Under the pieces are notes generated by a model. That model made no database searches. It was given only the letters and a program-made list of their open reading frames with translations, and had not been told where the DNA came from. A stretch of DNA of 64,000 bases from Zhengitettix transpicula (taxonomy: Eukaryota > Arthropoda > Insecta > Orthoptera > Tetrigidae). The DNA is taken from assembly GCA_037074705.1 (NCBI GenBank), contig CM073590.1:222276246-222340245 (forward strand). Reading direction: 5' to 3'. Shown piece by piece: positions 1 through 11,930 of the stretch (positions are counted from its first letter, which is position 1; each line of letters opens with the position of its first letter). The translations under genes and the position numbers were made by a program.

Positions 1-87
1 ACCTTACACCTTCATATAACGACGGGAAAAAATTAATATAAAAAGGCAGACAGTGAATAATAAAATCATCGTAACTAAATTTATTTA

Positions 88-165
88 TTTATCTTAACAC
101 GTTTCAAATTTTCCAATTATTTAATAGTGTTTGTGTTCCACGCAACAAGCACAAGAAAACACGAG
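88..165 (+). repeat. Direct repeat, copy A (partner at 1848)
   Basis: ATCTTAACACGTTTCAAATT through CAACAAGCACAAGAAAACAC. It matches 1848-1928 nearly base for base, except that copy B has ATAC before ACGTTTC. Confidence 0.85.
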
Positions 166-885
166 AGGAATTTGTTCATCGATTACTCTAATGCACGGAA
201 CCTTAATAAAAACCAATATTACTCGATACAGGGAAAAATAATTATTTTATTTATTACGATTTTTCCTAGTTCGAGTTCTGTTGATGTCAGCTAGTTTTGA
301 ATACGGTTTTATAATTTACTTTCTTTTCCTTTGCTGATTCGTTGGTTCAAATATCATAAAGGGGAAAATGAAAATTATTTTCTGCGGTTCTTCACCCTTA
401 AAAATGAAGATCTATAGAAGAATCAGTCTCGCTGTGTTTAAGGTACCTCTGAGAGTTGAATTCGTAGCACATGGGACTATGTAGTTTGGAAAATTCTAAC
501 TGTAAACTACTTTTTACATGTACTGTAGTAATTCAACAAAATTTAGTTAACGAAATAAATATTTACCAAACCTCACAATGTTTGAATCCCTGACCCGACC
601 AGTTTGTATTTCCAAGTTATATAAGAATTCTGTGTTTCTTTGTCGTCGTCATTGAATGAAACGCTGCTGCATCCCCTATACAGTTAGCGAGAAAAATTCA
701 ACACATCTACAGAACAATCGCTCATTTAGTTGACCTGGATACAACGAATCCCTATATGTAATATATATTTAAAATTCAACGTAAGTAAAAAATCAATAAA
801 CCTACACAAGACGGAATTTTATTATTATTTTTAATTAAAGTATTGGGATAGAAAACATACGATCGGTCCGGAAATGCTCTGTACG
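166..885. other. No gene seen
   Basis: AT-rich DNA between direct repeat A and the tRNA-like heads. Only short chance frames. Confidence 0.6.
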
Positions 886-889
886 CGTT

Positions 890-908
890 GCTTTTACCAC
901 GTGAGCTA
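890..908 (-). repeat. Second tRNA-like A box, divergent from the one at 959
   Basis: The minus strand reads TAGCTCACGTGGTAAAAGC, the same D-arm type, pointing away from the plus-strand head 50 bp further on. No B box seen downstream of it. Confidence 0.45.
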
Positions 909-949
909 TCACGGTCGACGCCCCGTCAGGTACAAACTGTTTCTATCCG

Positions 950-1023
950 AACACAGGGTAGCTCAGATGGTAAGAGCGTTCTTTACTAAGCGGAGGTTTT
1001 GAGTTCGATTCCCATTCCGGTCG
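950..1023 (+). repeat. tRNA-derived SINE head (A and B boxes)
   Basis: TAGCTCAGATGGTAAGAGC is a D-arm (A box) and GAGTTCGATTCCC (1001-1013) a B box. Acceptor and T-stem pairing fail and the anticodon arm is poor, so this is not a working tRNA gene. Confidence 0.65.
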
Positions 1024-1776
1024 AGATTGTTCTTCACTTTCATGGCCCTTTATAGTTGAGCATTCATTAAAAGAATTTTTTCTGGTATGAATTATTAATC
1101 ATTTAAACGCCGATTAGTGTTTTACATCATATAACTGGAATAAAAGACAAACCATTTTTTATATTTTATTTTTTATTCACTTAATTCTTTAATCACCTAA
1201 ATTTAGTCAAATAGCATCATTTAGCTTTTCCTTTTACTTTTCACTGGTCACTCTGTTTTTGAAGCACTTATATCACTTCAAATAGTTTTGTATTCTTCGG
1301 TCTTCGGTGTGATGTTGATTTTTAAAGAGATGATGGAAAAGTCAGAGTAAAGAAAAAAATTTTCTTTCGGAGGCGTAGTCGTGGTAATGAATTTATTTTC
1401 ATTTAATTAATAATTATGTTTTTCTTCCTCTAGACACCGGAGTTTTCTCTAGACAGCCATCACGATTAATTTTTTTTCTATCTGTTCGTAAGTATTGTAG
1501 ACGAAGAAGATAAGGAAAGGAAATTAAAACACGTATTTCTTATGTCCATATAAGCCAGTAGGAGGCCATTATTATTTATAGATCCGATTACGATATCAAA
1601 TTTAAACTGACAAACCTAAACTAATAATAAACAATACAGAAACATTCATACTTATTTAATTTTAATGGACGAACAATACGATAATGATAGAGAAAACTCC
1701 GAAGATTCTTTAATAGCATACTAAATATAATATAATATAATATAAATAGCCAATTAACAGTAGTTAATGCCGCTCT
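1024..1776. other. No gene seen
   Basis: AT-rich, no recognisable coding or repeat boundary. Confidence 0.6.
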
Positions 1777-1855
1777 GTTTAAATAAAATACCAGACTGAA
1801 ATGTGGTATTTAATTTAACAGTTATTTTTGTGTTATTTGGCTATTAATTTATCTT
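1777..1855 (+). repeat. Dispersed tail repeat (GTGGTATTTA...TTTGGCTATTAAT)
   Basis: CTGAAATGTGGTATTTAATT, then TTTTTGTGTTATTTGGCTAT. Related copies: 33601-33650 and 33701-33755 (+), 43622-43690 (+), 51715-51765 (+), 57165-57240 (-), 58150-58235 (-). Several are preceded by CTGAAGA...GAAAC. Confidence 0.6.
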
Positions 1856-1928
1856 GACATACACGTTTCAAATTTTCCAATTATTTATTAGTGTTTGTGT
1901 TCGACGCAACAAGCACAAGAAAACACGA
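1848..1928 (+). repeat. Direct repeat, copy B (partner at 88)
   Basis: Starts TTATCTTGACATACACGTTT and ends AGCACAAGAAAACACGA. It is preceded by a Penelope-like tail word (GTTATTTGGCTATTAATTT). The 1.7 kb between the copies may be one insertion. Confidence 0.85.
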
Positions 1929-3604
1929 AAGTGCTATCTTTAATTGTACCACGTTTGATAGCAGAAAACGTCCACAAGACCTTCTCTACTAACTACTGTT
2001 TAAATTTTATAGCTAATTAATTAAAATAATTCAATGTAATTTAATAAGCTATAATTGTTATGGACAACCTAATGATTGGAACTAACTGCATGTTACAATG
2101 TTAATTTCAATATTTGCTTTATAATCATTATTACAACTAAAAAATCACCACGATAAGAAGTTAACTGTAAAACAAAAAATATTTTCTAGGTAATATCACT
2201 TATTGCACATTATTTTTCTCCTCGCTTAATTACTTATCTTATAGAAAATGTAAAATCTTAAAAAATCACTGCCATAAACCAAGAATATTAAGAATTTTTG
2301 ATACCTTCTAAGAACAACCAGCTTCAACGAATTATAATAAGTCTTTTTGCACTTATGTAGGATAAAGAGAATGATTTAAATATAAGGCAAAATAACGAAT
2401 AGATTATAGTCTCGGGACTCGTATCAGTTATTTAATTAATTAATTTAAAGGCTTTGGTACAGGACTTAAGACGCCAATCATTAAGGTAATCAGGTTGTTG
2501 AGATATAATTGGCAACACGTCACTTCGACTTTTGGAAGAGAAGAGACAGTTGACTTTTTATAATCGCTCCCATGAAGATAAAATAAGAGATACGGTTACC
2601 GTATTTAATATAAACGTGCGATTCTATAAAAATAGGGAGGAGAAAATGACAGAAAATTAAATGAAATTGGAATTCTAGACTTTTATAAGAAAATGCAGGA
2701 CCAAGCAACTGCTCTGAATTAAATAATAGAGATCTTAGAGGGAATACTCTTGAACCATGCACTTTTACTTCTAGCAGCGTTGGGGAGAAGCAGAAAATAC
2801 ATTAGGAATAAATTATAAGAACAAATTAATAAAGAAATATATTCGTCTGAAACTTGTAAAGTTTACAATAAATTAATAAAGTATTTAACGGACCAGGGTT
2901 AGATGTAAATAAATAAAATCCGAAAACTTTAATCCTTTCCTATCGTTAAAGAAGTGAAATTAATAAGAACTTTTGAAAAAATGTTACACAATTTAAGAGA
3001 AAATTTAAGAGTAGAAAAGAAAAGAAGTTATAAAAGGTAAAGGATAATAGGTATTGTTGTTCCAATGTATCAATTCGTACATTAATAGCAGTGGTGATAA
3101 AGTTAATATAAATCCTAAACAATTCTGGTCTCTTTTGGTTACTTAATTATTGGGTTGGTATAATTACAAAGATATAAAATGGCTGCATATTTCATAGATG
3201 ATAAATAATGGAAGCACTGGAATCTCAATGCTCAATTTAACCTCCAAATTAATCGCTTGATTTTGCAATCTGGGCAAAAAATATCACACTTAAAAAGTTT
3301 GTGAAAACTTCGATACTGTTTCACACTATGAGAAATATCTGAGATCTAGCAGAGATTAGCAGAAAATGTTAAATAAATGGACTCAATTGATTAATACCGT
3401 CCATATTTTTATAACAGCGCAAATATAGATTAGTTACTTCATTCTCATATATAGACTGAATAATTGAGAGTATATATATATATATATAACGAACAGATCA
3501 AGGAATTTAGTTTCTCAAAATATGACAGGTTGCTCTTAAAATTATTTTATTATAAGGGTAAGAACTAGAAGTCGCGTTATCATTCAAGAGAAATATCTAA
3601 GGAG
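1929..3604. other. No gene seen
   Basis: AT-rich. The 80-codon frame at 2520-2762 (minus) shows no domain and is taken as chance. Confidence 0.6.
3470..3488. repeat. (TA)n microsatellite
   Basis: A short run of TA dinucleotides. Confidence 0.9.
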
Positions 3605-3885
3605 TCGCTATGGGATGCTGCGACCCCACAGCAAATCCCACTCCCGCCATCGTAAGGGCGTGGTACAAGTACTTACTGCCAGGCCTACCTGATGCAGGTT
3701 TGTCTAGGGTTTTCCCTGCATCACTATTAAGAAAATGCCGGGTAGGATCCTTAAACCATAGCGCGGGGGCCCTAGTTAACCCTTGGCTACCTTGCGCTAC
3801 CCTTCCGCATCCCCCGTTCAGTCCCATTCCTATGCTATAAGCGGGGAGTTGCCACTATGTGGATTACCCCATATATAGTCTACAC
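3605..3885 (+). repeat. Hairpin-rich poly(A) element, copy 1, 5' truncated
   Basis: Shares blocks with the other copies: GGGCGTGG-ACAAGTAC, CCTACCTGATGCAGGTTT, GGGTAGGATCCTTAAA and GGGGAGTTGCCACTATGTGG. Its 3' end is the CTACAC variant. GC-rich against AT-rich surroundings. The short open frames on both strands belong to the repeat. Confidence 0.85.
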
Positions 3886-5689
3886 TTTCTTCTTCTTTCC
3901 TTGGAAAATTGAAAGTGCCATTTTCTGTCAATTTGCTAATTTCGTTACTACAGAACCCTAATAATTGATTCTCAGAGTCTATGTGAAATGTACTGCTGAA
4001 GCCACATCTCATTCTCATTTGTGTGGTAAGAGAAATATAGGAACGTAAGAATTTTGATTATATAACCTCACAAGATGAAAAGCCGTTGCGAATCCTTCTA
4101 ATATTATCTTGGACAAACCTGAATATATTGAATGCTGTATAAATTCTCTGTCGAGTCCTGCGATGGCGTTGGATCTTTGAGGTCGGCGGAATCAAGGCCA
4201 GTGAGCCTTGAACACAGGGACGCCTCGGACTTTTCGCGAAATTTTTCCATAAGGTAAGGCTTTCAGCCTCGATCCGTATCAGGTAATTAGAAACTCGTAG
4301 GGTTCCAAGTCCTCATTTTATCTGCTTGATAAGGGATTCTTTTTTTCAGATGTTCACTGGCGATTTCTCGACTTTGTCAACACGTTAATCACAACCAACT
4401 TACACATCCCGCGATTTGATTTTAAGTCTGAGCCGCTGTTTCTGTCATTAACGCGTAATTCAACTAGTTTTGAAATTTAGGACCTTTGTGAGGTAATGGA
4501 AGTATTTTTCGGGCAATCCATTGTCTGAGTAAAAACGAAGAAGATCAAGGAAAAGAGAGGAAGAACGAAGGTTTAAGAAAATCATCAATAAGAGGAGAAG
4601 CTAAAAAGCTGAGAGATGCAAGAAAGATAAGGCGAAAAGATTAGGTTTATTGAGCGAAGGTGACATTGACGAGGTAATAAATCGTCCAGAAGAAGTAACA
4701 AATGCTTTCAGTTTATCTTGAAAACTCAAGTCATCTCCACAAGATGCCTGCTCGGGGATTTGGTTCTGTAATTCACTTATGATAATCGATGGTCGCTCAT
4801 ACCCACGACGGACAAGTAAAATTTGGGAACTGACCTACGCGAAATATGAACTTCCGTGGTAACTCCAGACCGTATATGAACCAAAGGAAATAAAGAGCAG
4901 AAAAAGCCAAACTGAAATTATCGAAGTTATGAAATAGAATGTTATACAAAGAAACATATTAAACACTTTTTGCAGGAAAGCAATATCAGCTAATAGTATG
5001 TAGTGCACACAAACAGTATAAATTAATTGGGGGTTATATATTTTATTATTTATGTATTTTAATTTATTTTATAACAGAAAATATCGTGATCAATTAATAT
5101 TCTCGGCTTCAGCCTGGCGAAGGTCCGTGCACGATTCTCAGGTAGTCACGGGAACGAAAACAACCTCCCTTTGTGCGAATTAAAATATTGTGTCTGGCGT
5201 GGTTAATATTTGGTCACAAGATTTTAGCACGTTCAGACACGATGCTCCACCAGGTTGGCACCGTGGCGAACGTGCCTTCTCACGCCCCTGAAATTTACTA
5301 TGAGAACCCCTGAGGTTGTGGGGCACAGATCTGATTCCTATTGGGTAAGATGAGCAGAATCCAAGACCCTGTAGCCGGAATATCGGCAAACCGCAGGATT
5401 TAAACAGTTTTTAGTTAGTGAATATTGGTGTGGATGACATTAAATTTTGGAGTGGAAGAGAGTTAGTAATGGGAAAATTATGAAGAAGTTGGGTTTTAAA
5501 AAGGAAGTTAGTTTTTGGTTTTAAGATGGTATAAGGTGGTGTTTGGAGGAGGTAATGAATTTTAGAGAAAGTTATGGAGAAGTGAGGATTAGTTTTCAGT
5601 TTTTACAAAAGCAATTGTTAGAGAGTTAGTTTTTTTTAGCGAAGTTAGTTTTGAGAAGTTTTATTAAGAGAAGTTTGCACTGTCCTGCT
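3886..5689. other. No gene; two GC-richer unknown fragments
   Basis: 4141-4260 (TCGAGTCCTGCGATGGCG...) and 5100-5395 (CTCGGCTTCAGCCTGGCGAA...) stand out by GC content and CpG, as transposon pieces do here. No family named. Confidence 0.5.
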
Positions 5690-6356
5690 GACGAGAACCT
5701 GTGGGCCAGCTGAGTAACCAGATTGCAAAGGCCTGCGACCTACCCGAGGAACTACCTACTTACCAGATCGGGGACAATCATGGCTACGACACAAGAAACC
5801 GTTCAGTTCTCAGGTCTGACAAGCACAGCCTCAGTCTCTACGAGTCTAGCGTTCATATTTCCGGTATCGCACTATTTAACAGCCTTCCTGAACGTGTAAA
5901 GAACATCAACCACTACAACTCATTCGTCAAGGTGTGTAAAACTTTTCTTGTAAATGGAACTTATTACTCCGTACACGAATTTTTGAATCACTCTCACATT
6001 CGTTGAACTGCCTTGCCTCCCAAATTTCCGAAATTGCTATAAATATGTAAATAGTGTGTCCAGTTTTCCCCTTTTGGTTCTGTTTTCCTGCCTCTGCTTT
6101 CTGTTTTAGTAAATATCCACGACGACATCCCTCCGTACCTAGCAACAGGAGATGAATACCATGAAGTGATAGTGTGTATGAATGTGGTGACTGGACAAAT
6201 GTGAACAGTGCCTTATTGATATGAAATTTTTGTTTAACTGATTAATTATTACTATTAATATTAATTCATTTTATATTAAATTTATCTGTTGTACATTTGT
6301 GACGAATCCTATTACCTCATTAGAGGGCTAATGGAGGGTAAATCTATCTATCTATC
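5690..6356 (+). mobile_element. LINE 3' end: reverse transcriptase ORF tail and 3' UTR
   Basis: The reading frame to the stop at 6004-6006 contains NHGYDTRNRSVLRSDKHSLS, ALFNSLPERVKNI and YYSVHEFLN. These match the C-terminal tail of jockey-type LINE ORF2 proteins (H-Y-TR-, fNkLPe-ik, yYsv-EFL). A 330-bp 3' UTR follows, ending in (TCTA)n at 6343-6355. The rest of the element is missing, as is usual for 5'-truncated LINE copies. Confidence 0.8.
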
Positions 6357-7997
6357 ATCTCCTGGCAGGAAATATACCATCAAAGTCGATCTTATGACCA
6401 CCGTCATAAATGGTATTTCTTTACCTCTGAAGGAATATTAATATATAAAATTATCCATGTTTGGTGAATCATCTGGTAGCTGGCAAGAATCTTAAAGCTT
6501 AGAGAGTCCTTTTAAATTGTGAAATTGTGAAACGAAATGTTTATAACTAGAACTATAAATGTATTCTGATCTGTATTACAAATTACAAAATCCTATAATT
6601 TATGGTGAAAGGATTCGAAAATTTATTTCAGGTAACAAAAACTGAAGAAGGGAAAATTATATATTGACTCGTATCTGTTCCTGTTTTCAATTGTTCATTG
6701 GAAGCTCAATTACTGCCAGGATTTCCCCCCAAAATAAAATAATACTTCCATCCGTCCATCCGCTTTCCATTGACACACCAGTGTACCGAAAAAATGACAA
6801 AACTGTTTTGATTTTCAAGTGTTTCTAGCACGTTGCGTGGGTCGTCATAAAGGTTCAGTGGTAAAGGGCAAGTGCTTCGTGATAACGTCAAGATCCCAGA
6901 CACAGACGCGACAGTCAGCGTTTTTATATTCTTGCATTTATCCCTTCGATTGCTGGCATTTATGGAGTTCTTCTAGGAAAACCAAGTCAGCTTCCGTAGA
7001 TGGTCAATTACTCCGTCCAGCAACGTGTAAACAACCTTGCGTTCCACAGAAATGAATAATTACCCTCTTCTAGCGGCGATAAATTGGCCAATTAATCGGC
7101 TATATTATAGTAATGAAAAATTGGAATATATACGTAATAGTCATGAAAAACTTGGAATAATGATATCGTACGGGGTTCTACCAAGAAGTACAACAATGAA
7201 GCTAATGATATTGTACTGGAATATGCATTAGTTTTGTATTCATTTTCCCTTGGACACGAAACTGTGGAACTTATGTTTTACCAACAAAAATATTCTTGTG
7301 ACACTTCTCCAATTATTACTAAGATGTAAAATCCTAATTTTGTTACGAGTACTTATAAATTTTGACGTAACTGTACAACAAAAAGATATACCGGTTTATG
7401 CGTTAAATAGAGAAATTGCAACAGTTTTGGATTAAACATATTAGTTTTCTCTCGAATTGACTGACTTTACTTGATAAGACGACAGGCGAAATTAACCTTT
7501 TCCTCAAACAGAAGAAAACTGTCAAACTAAATATTACGAATATATTCATGAAAACTCTGAATGATGAAATTGATACTTGACAAAAAGATTCGTAAAAGGA
7601 AATTATTGCAAAGATGCTTATGCGAGATATATTTAATAAAGATTACTCAGATGCTACTGATCAGAAATGTTAGAAATTTTCAGCATTTCTTTACTGTAGT
7701 AGTAGTAGTAGTCAGTTTCAGTTTACAATTATTTAAAGGTCTAAAAAATAAAAAATATTTGATGAAAAGGCTTTCCCGATGAATCGGTTTATTAAATGAT
7801 TCTTGGGATTTCAACGGGCTGAATTTGTGAAAACACAACGATTGTGCTCCTATCATCATTGTCGTCGTCAGTTGTACCTAGACATTTCATCTGTATTTCT
7901 AGCGGTCAGGGGATGGTGGAGATCGCCGTCCAATCAGTGGACTAAAGTGAAACTGATTTAGACTGTTTCTCCTTACTTTTTTATCTTGTATTTGGTA
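6357..7997. other. No gene seen
   Basis: Several 60-78 codon frames without domains. Probably decayed repeats. Confidence 0.55.
7695..7713. repeat. (GTA)n microsatellite
   Basis: GTAGTAGTAGTAGTAG. Confidence 0.85.
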
Positions 7998-8040
7998 CTA
8001 GCTTAGTGCCCGGCGTTGCCCGGTATTTATATTGCTCAGG
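7998..8040 (-). mobile_element. Helitron-like 3' terminus
   Basis: On the minus strand: CCGGGCAACGCCGGGC, ACTAAG, then CTAG with T after it (7997). A short hairpin followed by CTAG-T is the Helitron 3' signature. The rest of the element is missing; a mariner begins at 8150. Confidence 0.55.
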
Positions 8041-8149
8041 AAAAATAATTAAATTAGATAGTCTTCTCTTGGTCACCACGTGATTCAAACGACGACGGGA
8101 GCGTCACTATTTTGGACCATTTACCCATTCACGGCTCCTTCCCGACCTA

Positions 8150-9432
8150 CCACTGTGAACAAAAAGTATGGTGAATTTATTTATAAAATATAAATTCTTT
8201 ATTTAATCTTCCAAATCAATTTCATCCACTTCAAAGTAATCCCCGTCCGATAAAACACACTTTTTCCGACGCCTTTTCCAGTCCTCGAAACAGTCGGAAT
8301 AGTTTTTTTCCGGTATAGCCTTCAAGACCTTCTTCGATTCGGTTTTTATCTCCTTAATCGTGGTAAAACGGCGTCCTCATTGGCCTTTTGAGTTCGCTGA
8401 ATAGCCAGAAGTCGCACGGAGCCAAATCAGGTGAATACGGTGGTTGCGGAACGATATGAGTCGAGTTTTTGGCAAAAAAGTCGCGAAGAACCAATGCAGT
8501 ATGACATGGTGCATTATCGTGATGAAGGAACCAAGAGTTGTTCGCCCATAATTCCGGCCGTTTCAGACGAATAGCAAACGACGCATAACGCTCAAATAAT
8601 ATTGTTTGTTGACAGTTTGGCCCGGCGGAAGGAATTCACAGTGCACCACACCACGATAATCAAAGAAAACTGTCAACATGACCTTGATTTTCGGTCTTGC
8701 TTCACCTTTTGCACGATATTCGCTGGATTGGTCGGTGGTTTCAGGGTCGTATGCGTAAATACAAGTCTCGTCTCCAGTAATGATGCATTTCAAGTGGTCC
8801 TGATAGTCAGACAGCAAAGTTTCACACACATCAACGCGACGCTTTTTTTCCAAAAAATTGAGCAATTTTGTCACCAATCGAGACTTGACGCGTTTGAGAC
8901 ACAAAACATTCTTTAAAATGGTTTTGGCTGAGCCAAATGATATTCCAACACTATCAGCGAGATCTCTAATTGTCCATCGACGATTTCCAAGCACCAAATC
9001 TTTGTTTTTTTGGACGTGGCCCTCGTTGGTAGACGTTGATGGTCGTCCAGAGCGCGGTTCGTCTTCAACGCGTTCTCAGCCCTCTTTGAACTCGTTGTAC
9101 CACTTATAAACGTTTTTTTGTGCCATAGTTTGATCACCAAAGGCCATTCGCAACATTTTCTACGTGTCCACACAAGAATATTCGTTCCGCAAACAAAATT
9201 TGATTCAAGTTCTTTGCTCCAAAAAATCACCCATTGCAAAAATCGAAAATTTCACTTTTGGTTGTTTACAAAAGCACGTGTAACTCGGATATAATTAAAC
9301 CTTTTAACAAACAGACGCTTGGCAAATATTATAGACAGTCCTACCAATCTAGGAAAAAAAACTTACCTGCCTTCCTAATACCCGGGAGTTTTAAATGACA
9401 ATTTCACCCTTTACTTTTTGATCACATTGGTG
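8150..9432 (-). mobile_element. Mariner-family element, copy 1 (1283 bp)
   Basis: Flanked by TA on both sides (8148-8149 and 9433-9434). Terminal inverted repeats: left CCACTGTGAACAAAAAGTA, right (minus strand) CACCAATGTGATCAAAAAG. It carries a broken transposase on the minus strand. Its sequence is very close to copy 2 at 14900-16170, so the family moved fairly recently. Confidence 0.93.
8203..9234 (-). pseudogene. Mariner transposase, frameshifted (copy 1)
   Basis: Starts MGDFLEQRT at 9234, followed at once by an in-frame stop in the first helix region, and ends EVDEIDLED at 8203, the usual mariner C-terminus. An open piece at 8563-8997 covers the second helix-turn-helix (WTIRDLADSVGISFGSAKTI) and the first catalytic Asp in ITGDETC. 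Mariner proteins usually have Trp after GDET; here it is Cys. A short deletion near 8577 (compare 15329-15345 in copy 2) and frameshifts break the HHDN and PCDFWLF part, so no active enzyme is encoded. Confidence 0.9.
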
Positions 9433-9904
9433 TAATATTTGGGGCTGTACTAAAAATGAACCGGGATATGTATGTATAGCCTATAATTATATAATTGACA
9501 GAGAAAGTATTTATTAATTTTTAAAAATTGCAAAATTAAAGTAGCAATAATGTTCTGATATATCGATCGTAAAAAGTTCAAGACTTTAGAAGTAAAGGTA
9601 CCCTTAATATTCACAATTTAACATTGGCAAGAAAGGCAGTTCCGTAATGTACCGGGGTCGGTTCTCGACTCTCTTAAGGTACCATGCGTTTATTTTTTCC
9701 ATCCTTAAGACACCGGGTGTATTTCTGACTCCCTTATGGCGCCGGGAATGGTCTAGTATAAGAAACCGGGCGTATATTTGACTAATTTTACTGACTTAAA
9801 TACACGCGGCGTATTTTTCACTCTCTTAACACACAGGTTTTCTCCATCTCTTACGACACCGAGAGTATTCAAGGAGAGGCTCAAAAACGGAGAGGCAGTC
9901 TGCT

Positions 9905-10140
9905 TTTTTTTTTTAGGGCAACAGGCTACTTGAGGGTGATCCACATTGGGCAACTCCCCTTTAATAGCATAGGAAGGGATTTGAAAGGGGGGATGCGGAA
10001 GGGTAGAGGAAGGTACCCAAGGGTTACTAGGGCCCCCGGGCTATGGTTTAAGGATCCTACCCGGCATTCGCCTAAAGAAATGCAGGGAAAACCTTAGAAA
10101 AACCTGCATCGGAAAAACCTGCATCGGTAAGAGGCAGTAT
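9905..10140 (-). repeat. Hairpin-rich poly(A) element, copy 2, 3' part
   Basis: Starts with a T-run and TAGGGCAACAGGCTAC, the reverse of the poly(A) 3' end. It runs to the CCTGCATCGG block and stops there. It forms a head-to-head pair with copy 3, 40 bp away. Confidence 0.88.
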
Positions 10141-10180
10141 GCAGATCTCAAGCCAACTTATTAATTAATCGATCAAGGAA

Positions 10181-10703
10181 GCCTGCGAGAGGATTCTCTC
10201 GCAGGTGAACCTTCCCAGAGAGCTCTGGAGGAGGCTGCCTTCACATCTCTCTGGTTTCTGAACTAAGGTTACCACATGCCGAGGCACCTCGGCCTGTTTT
10301 GAGAGGTGTATGTTCCGGGGTCGCAGACCTTGGGCATACGGTAAGAGTTGTCCGCTATTCCTATTGGAATAGTCGGCCTACTGCCTCCTAAACTGGTAAT
10401 GGCACGCGAGGGGAAAGCTGCGACCCCACAGCAAACTCCTCTTCCGCCATCGGAAGGGCGTGGGACAAGTACCCAATGCCCGGCCTACCTGATTCAGGTT
10501 TTTCTAGGGTTTCCCTGCATCACTTTTAGGCGAATTGCCGGGTAGGATCCTTAAACCATAGTCCGGAGACCCTAGATAACCCATGGCTAACTTCCTATAC
10601 CCTTCCGCATCCCCCCTTTCAAATCCCTTTCCTATGCTATAAGAGGGGAGTTGCCACTATGTGGATTACCCTATACATAGCCTGTCTACACCTACAAAAA
10701 AAA
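10181..10703 (+). repeat. Hairpin-rich poly(A) element, copy 3, near full length
   Basis: The 5' hairpin is GCCTGCGAGAGGATTCTCTC then GCAGG. The next stem is of the CCAGAGAG / CTCTCTGG type. The 3' end is CTGTCTACACCTACAAAAA with a poly(A) tail at 10695-10703. This defines the second 3' subfamily. Confidence 0.9.
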
Positions 10704-10959
10704 TTAATTAATCCGTACAGGAAGTGTCACAACAATCGAAGACACATCCTGAGAATAGTGAAAATATTTAATGGCTCGAAGTTAATAAAGTTTGTTGTGT
10801 TGAACCAAGGTTTTGAAAATTTGTTTATTAAAAAATTATCAGTCGCCCTTATAATGATTGAGTATCGAAAGGTCTGAGCTGAACTGTGAAGCTATATCAT
10901 CGGAACGAGAATCACCATATTCTTTACATTTTGACGCCGCATCGTGCGATGTAATCTCC

Positions 10960-11930
10960 GTTTTTATTACAATATATAAAAACGAATGTCTGTCTGTGTG
11001 TCCCCTATGCGCTCTTCAACCATTCGTCCGATAGCGATGTAACTTTGTTTAGTTGTTGAGAGCACTTCCACGAAGATTCCTGTCGTCCTTTCGAAGCGCA
11101 AGGAAACTCCTAAGAGGTGAACGGGAGTGAAATTTGAAAACATGCTAAAACGACCGTTTTCAGTGTCGAATATTTGGTTTTTCGGTGCCGATGAGATTAA
11201 TAGTTTCTCTCCATATGTTTTTATAATTTCAACCCCTCACAGCATCACTAAGGGAGGGGTGTGGACGGGCATTACATAGAAATAACGCGAAACAACCGAG
11301 ATTAATGTCAAATCCAGGGTTATAGAAATCCATGAATTTAATTACAACTTTTATTAGTTGAGTTAAGTTGTAGTTCAGCCCCTAGGTGTGCGGGTGGGAG
11401 AGGAAGTTGGTGAAAGGACGTTACATTAAAGTAAACTAAACAACGGAGACTGTTGTTGAATTATGAAAGTTATGAAAGTCACTGAGTTTAATTCTGACAT
11501 TTACCAAACTGGTAAAGACGTATTTCAGCCTCTAGGAGCGGGGGTGGAAGGAGGTGAAACAATCTTAAATGCGTAGTCCAATTTCTACGAAACTTTGTTC
11601 ACATGTTACTTACGATCCAGGAACAAACCCAGAGGGATTGAGAATCACGTAACGCCTCCATGGGTGGGGGTGGAGGGTATAGTATTTAAAAGCATTCCTG
11701 TACGGCCACTATTAGCGTCGAAAAAACGTTTTCGGGGTCGCTGAACTTGATAGTGTATTTTATGAACTTTTAGGTGTCTAATTTAAACTCCAAAAGGCAA
11801 GGGAGCGAAGCACCCGTACCATATGGATGGTGGTGGAAGGTATTTACATAAACAATAATGCAATTGGTGTCGATTTCTGAATTATAGGAGTTGCTGAGTT
11901 TAATTCTCGCATTAATCATGGCGTTTATGT
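10960..11930 (+). mobile_element. Helitron-like repeat with internal modules, 3' end missing
   Basis: Starts near ATATATAAAAACGAATGTC and has the usual repeat prologue about an organismal-range TGTCTGTGTGTCC stretch. Then come repeated modules: GTCGAATAT-T, ATAATTTCAACCCC, GGGTGTGGACGGGC-TTACAT, AATAACGCGAAACAACCGAG, AATCCAGGGTTATAG, ATGAATTTAATTA. The modules recur at about 280-bp spacing (11148 and 11709 are two units apart). No terminal CTAG hairpin at this copy. Confidence 0.6.

Noticed and set aside
950..1023. A possible tRNA gene
   Set aside because: A and B boxes are present but acceptor and T stems do not pair and the anticodon arm is poor; a SINE head fits better.
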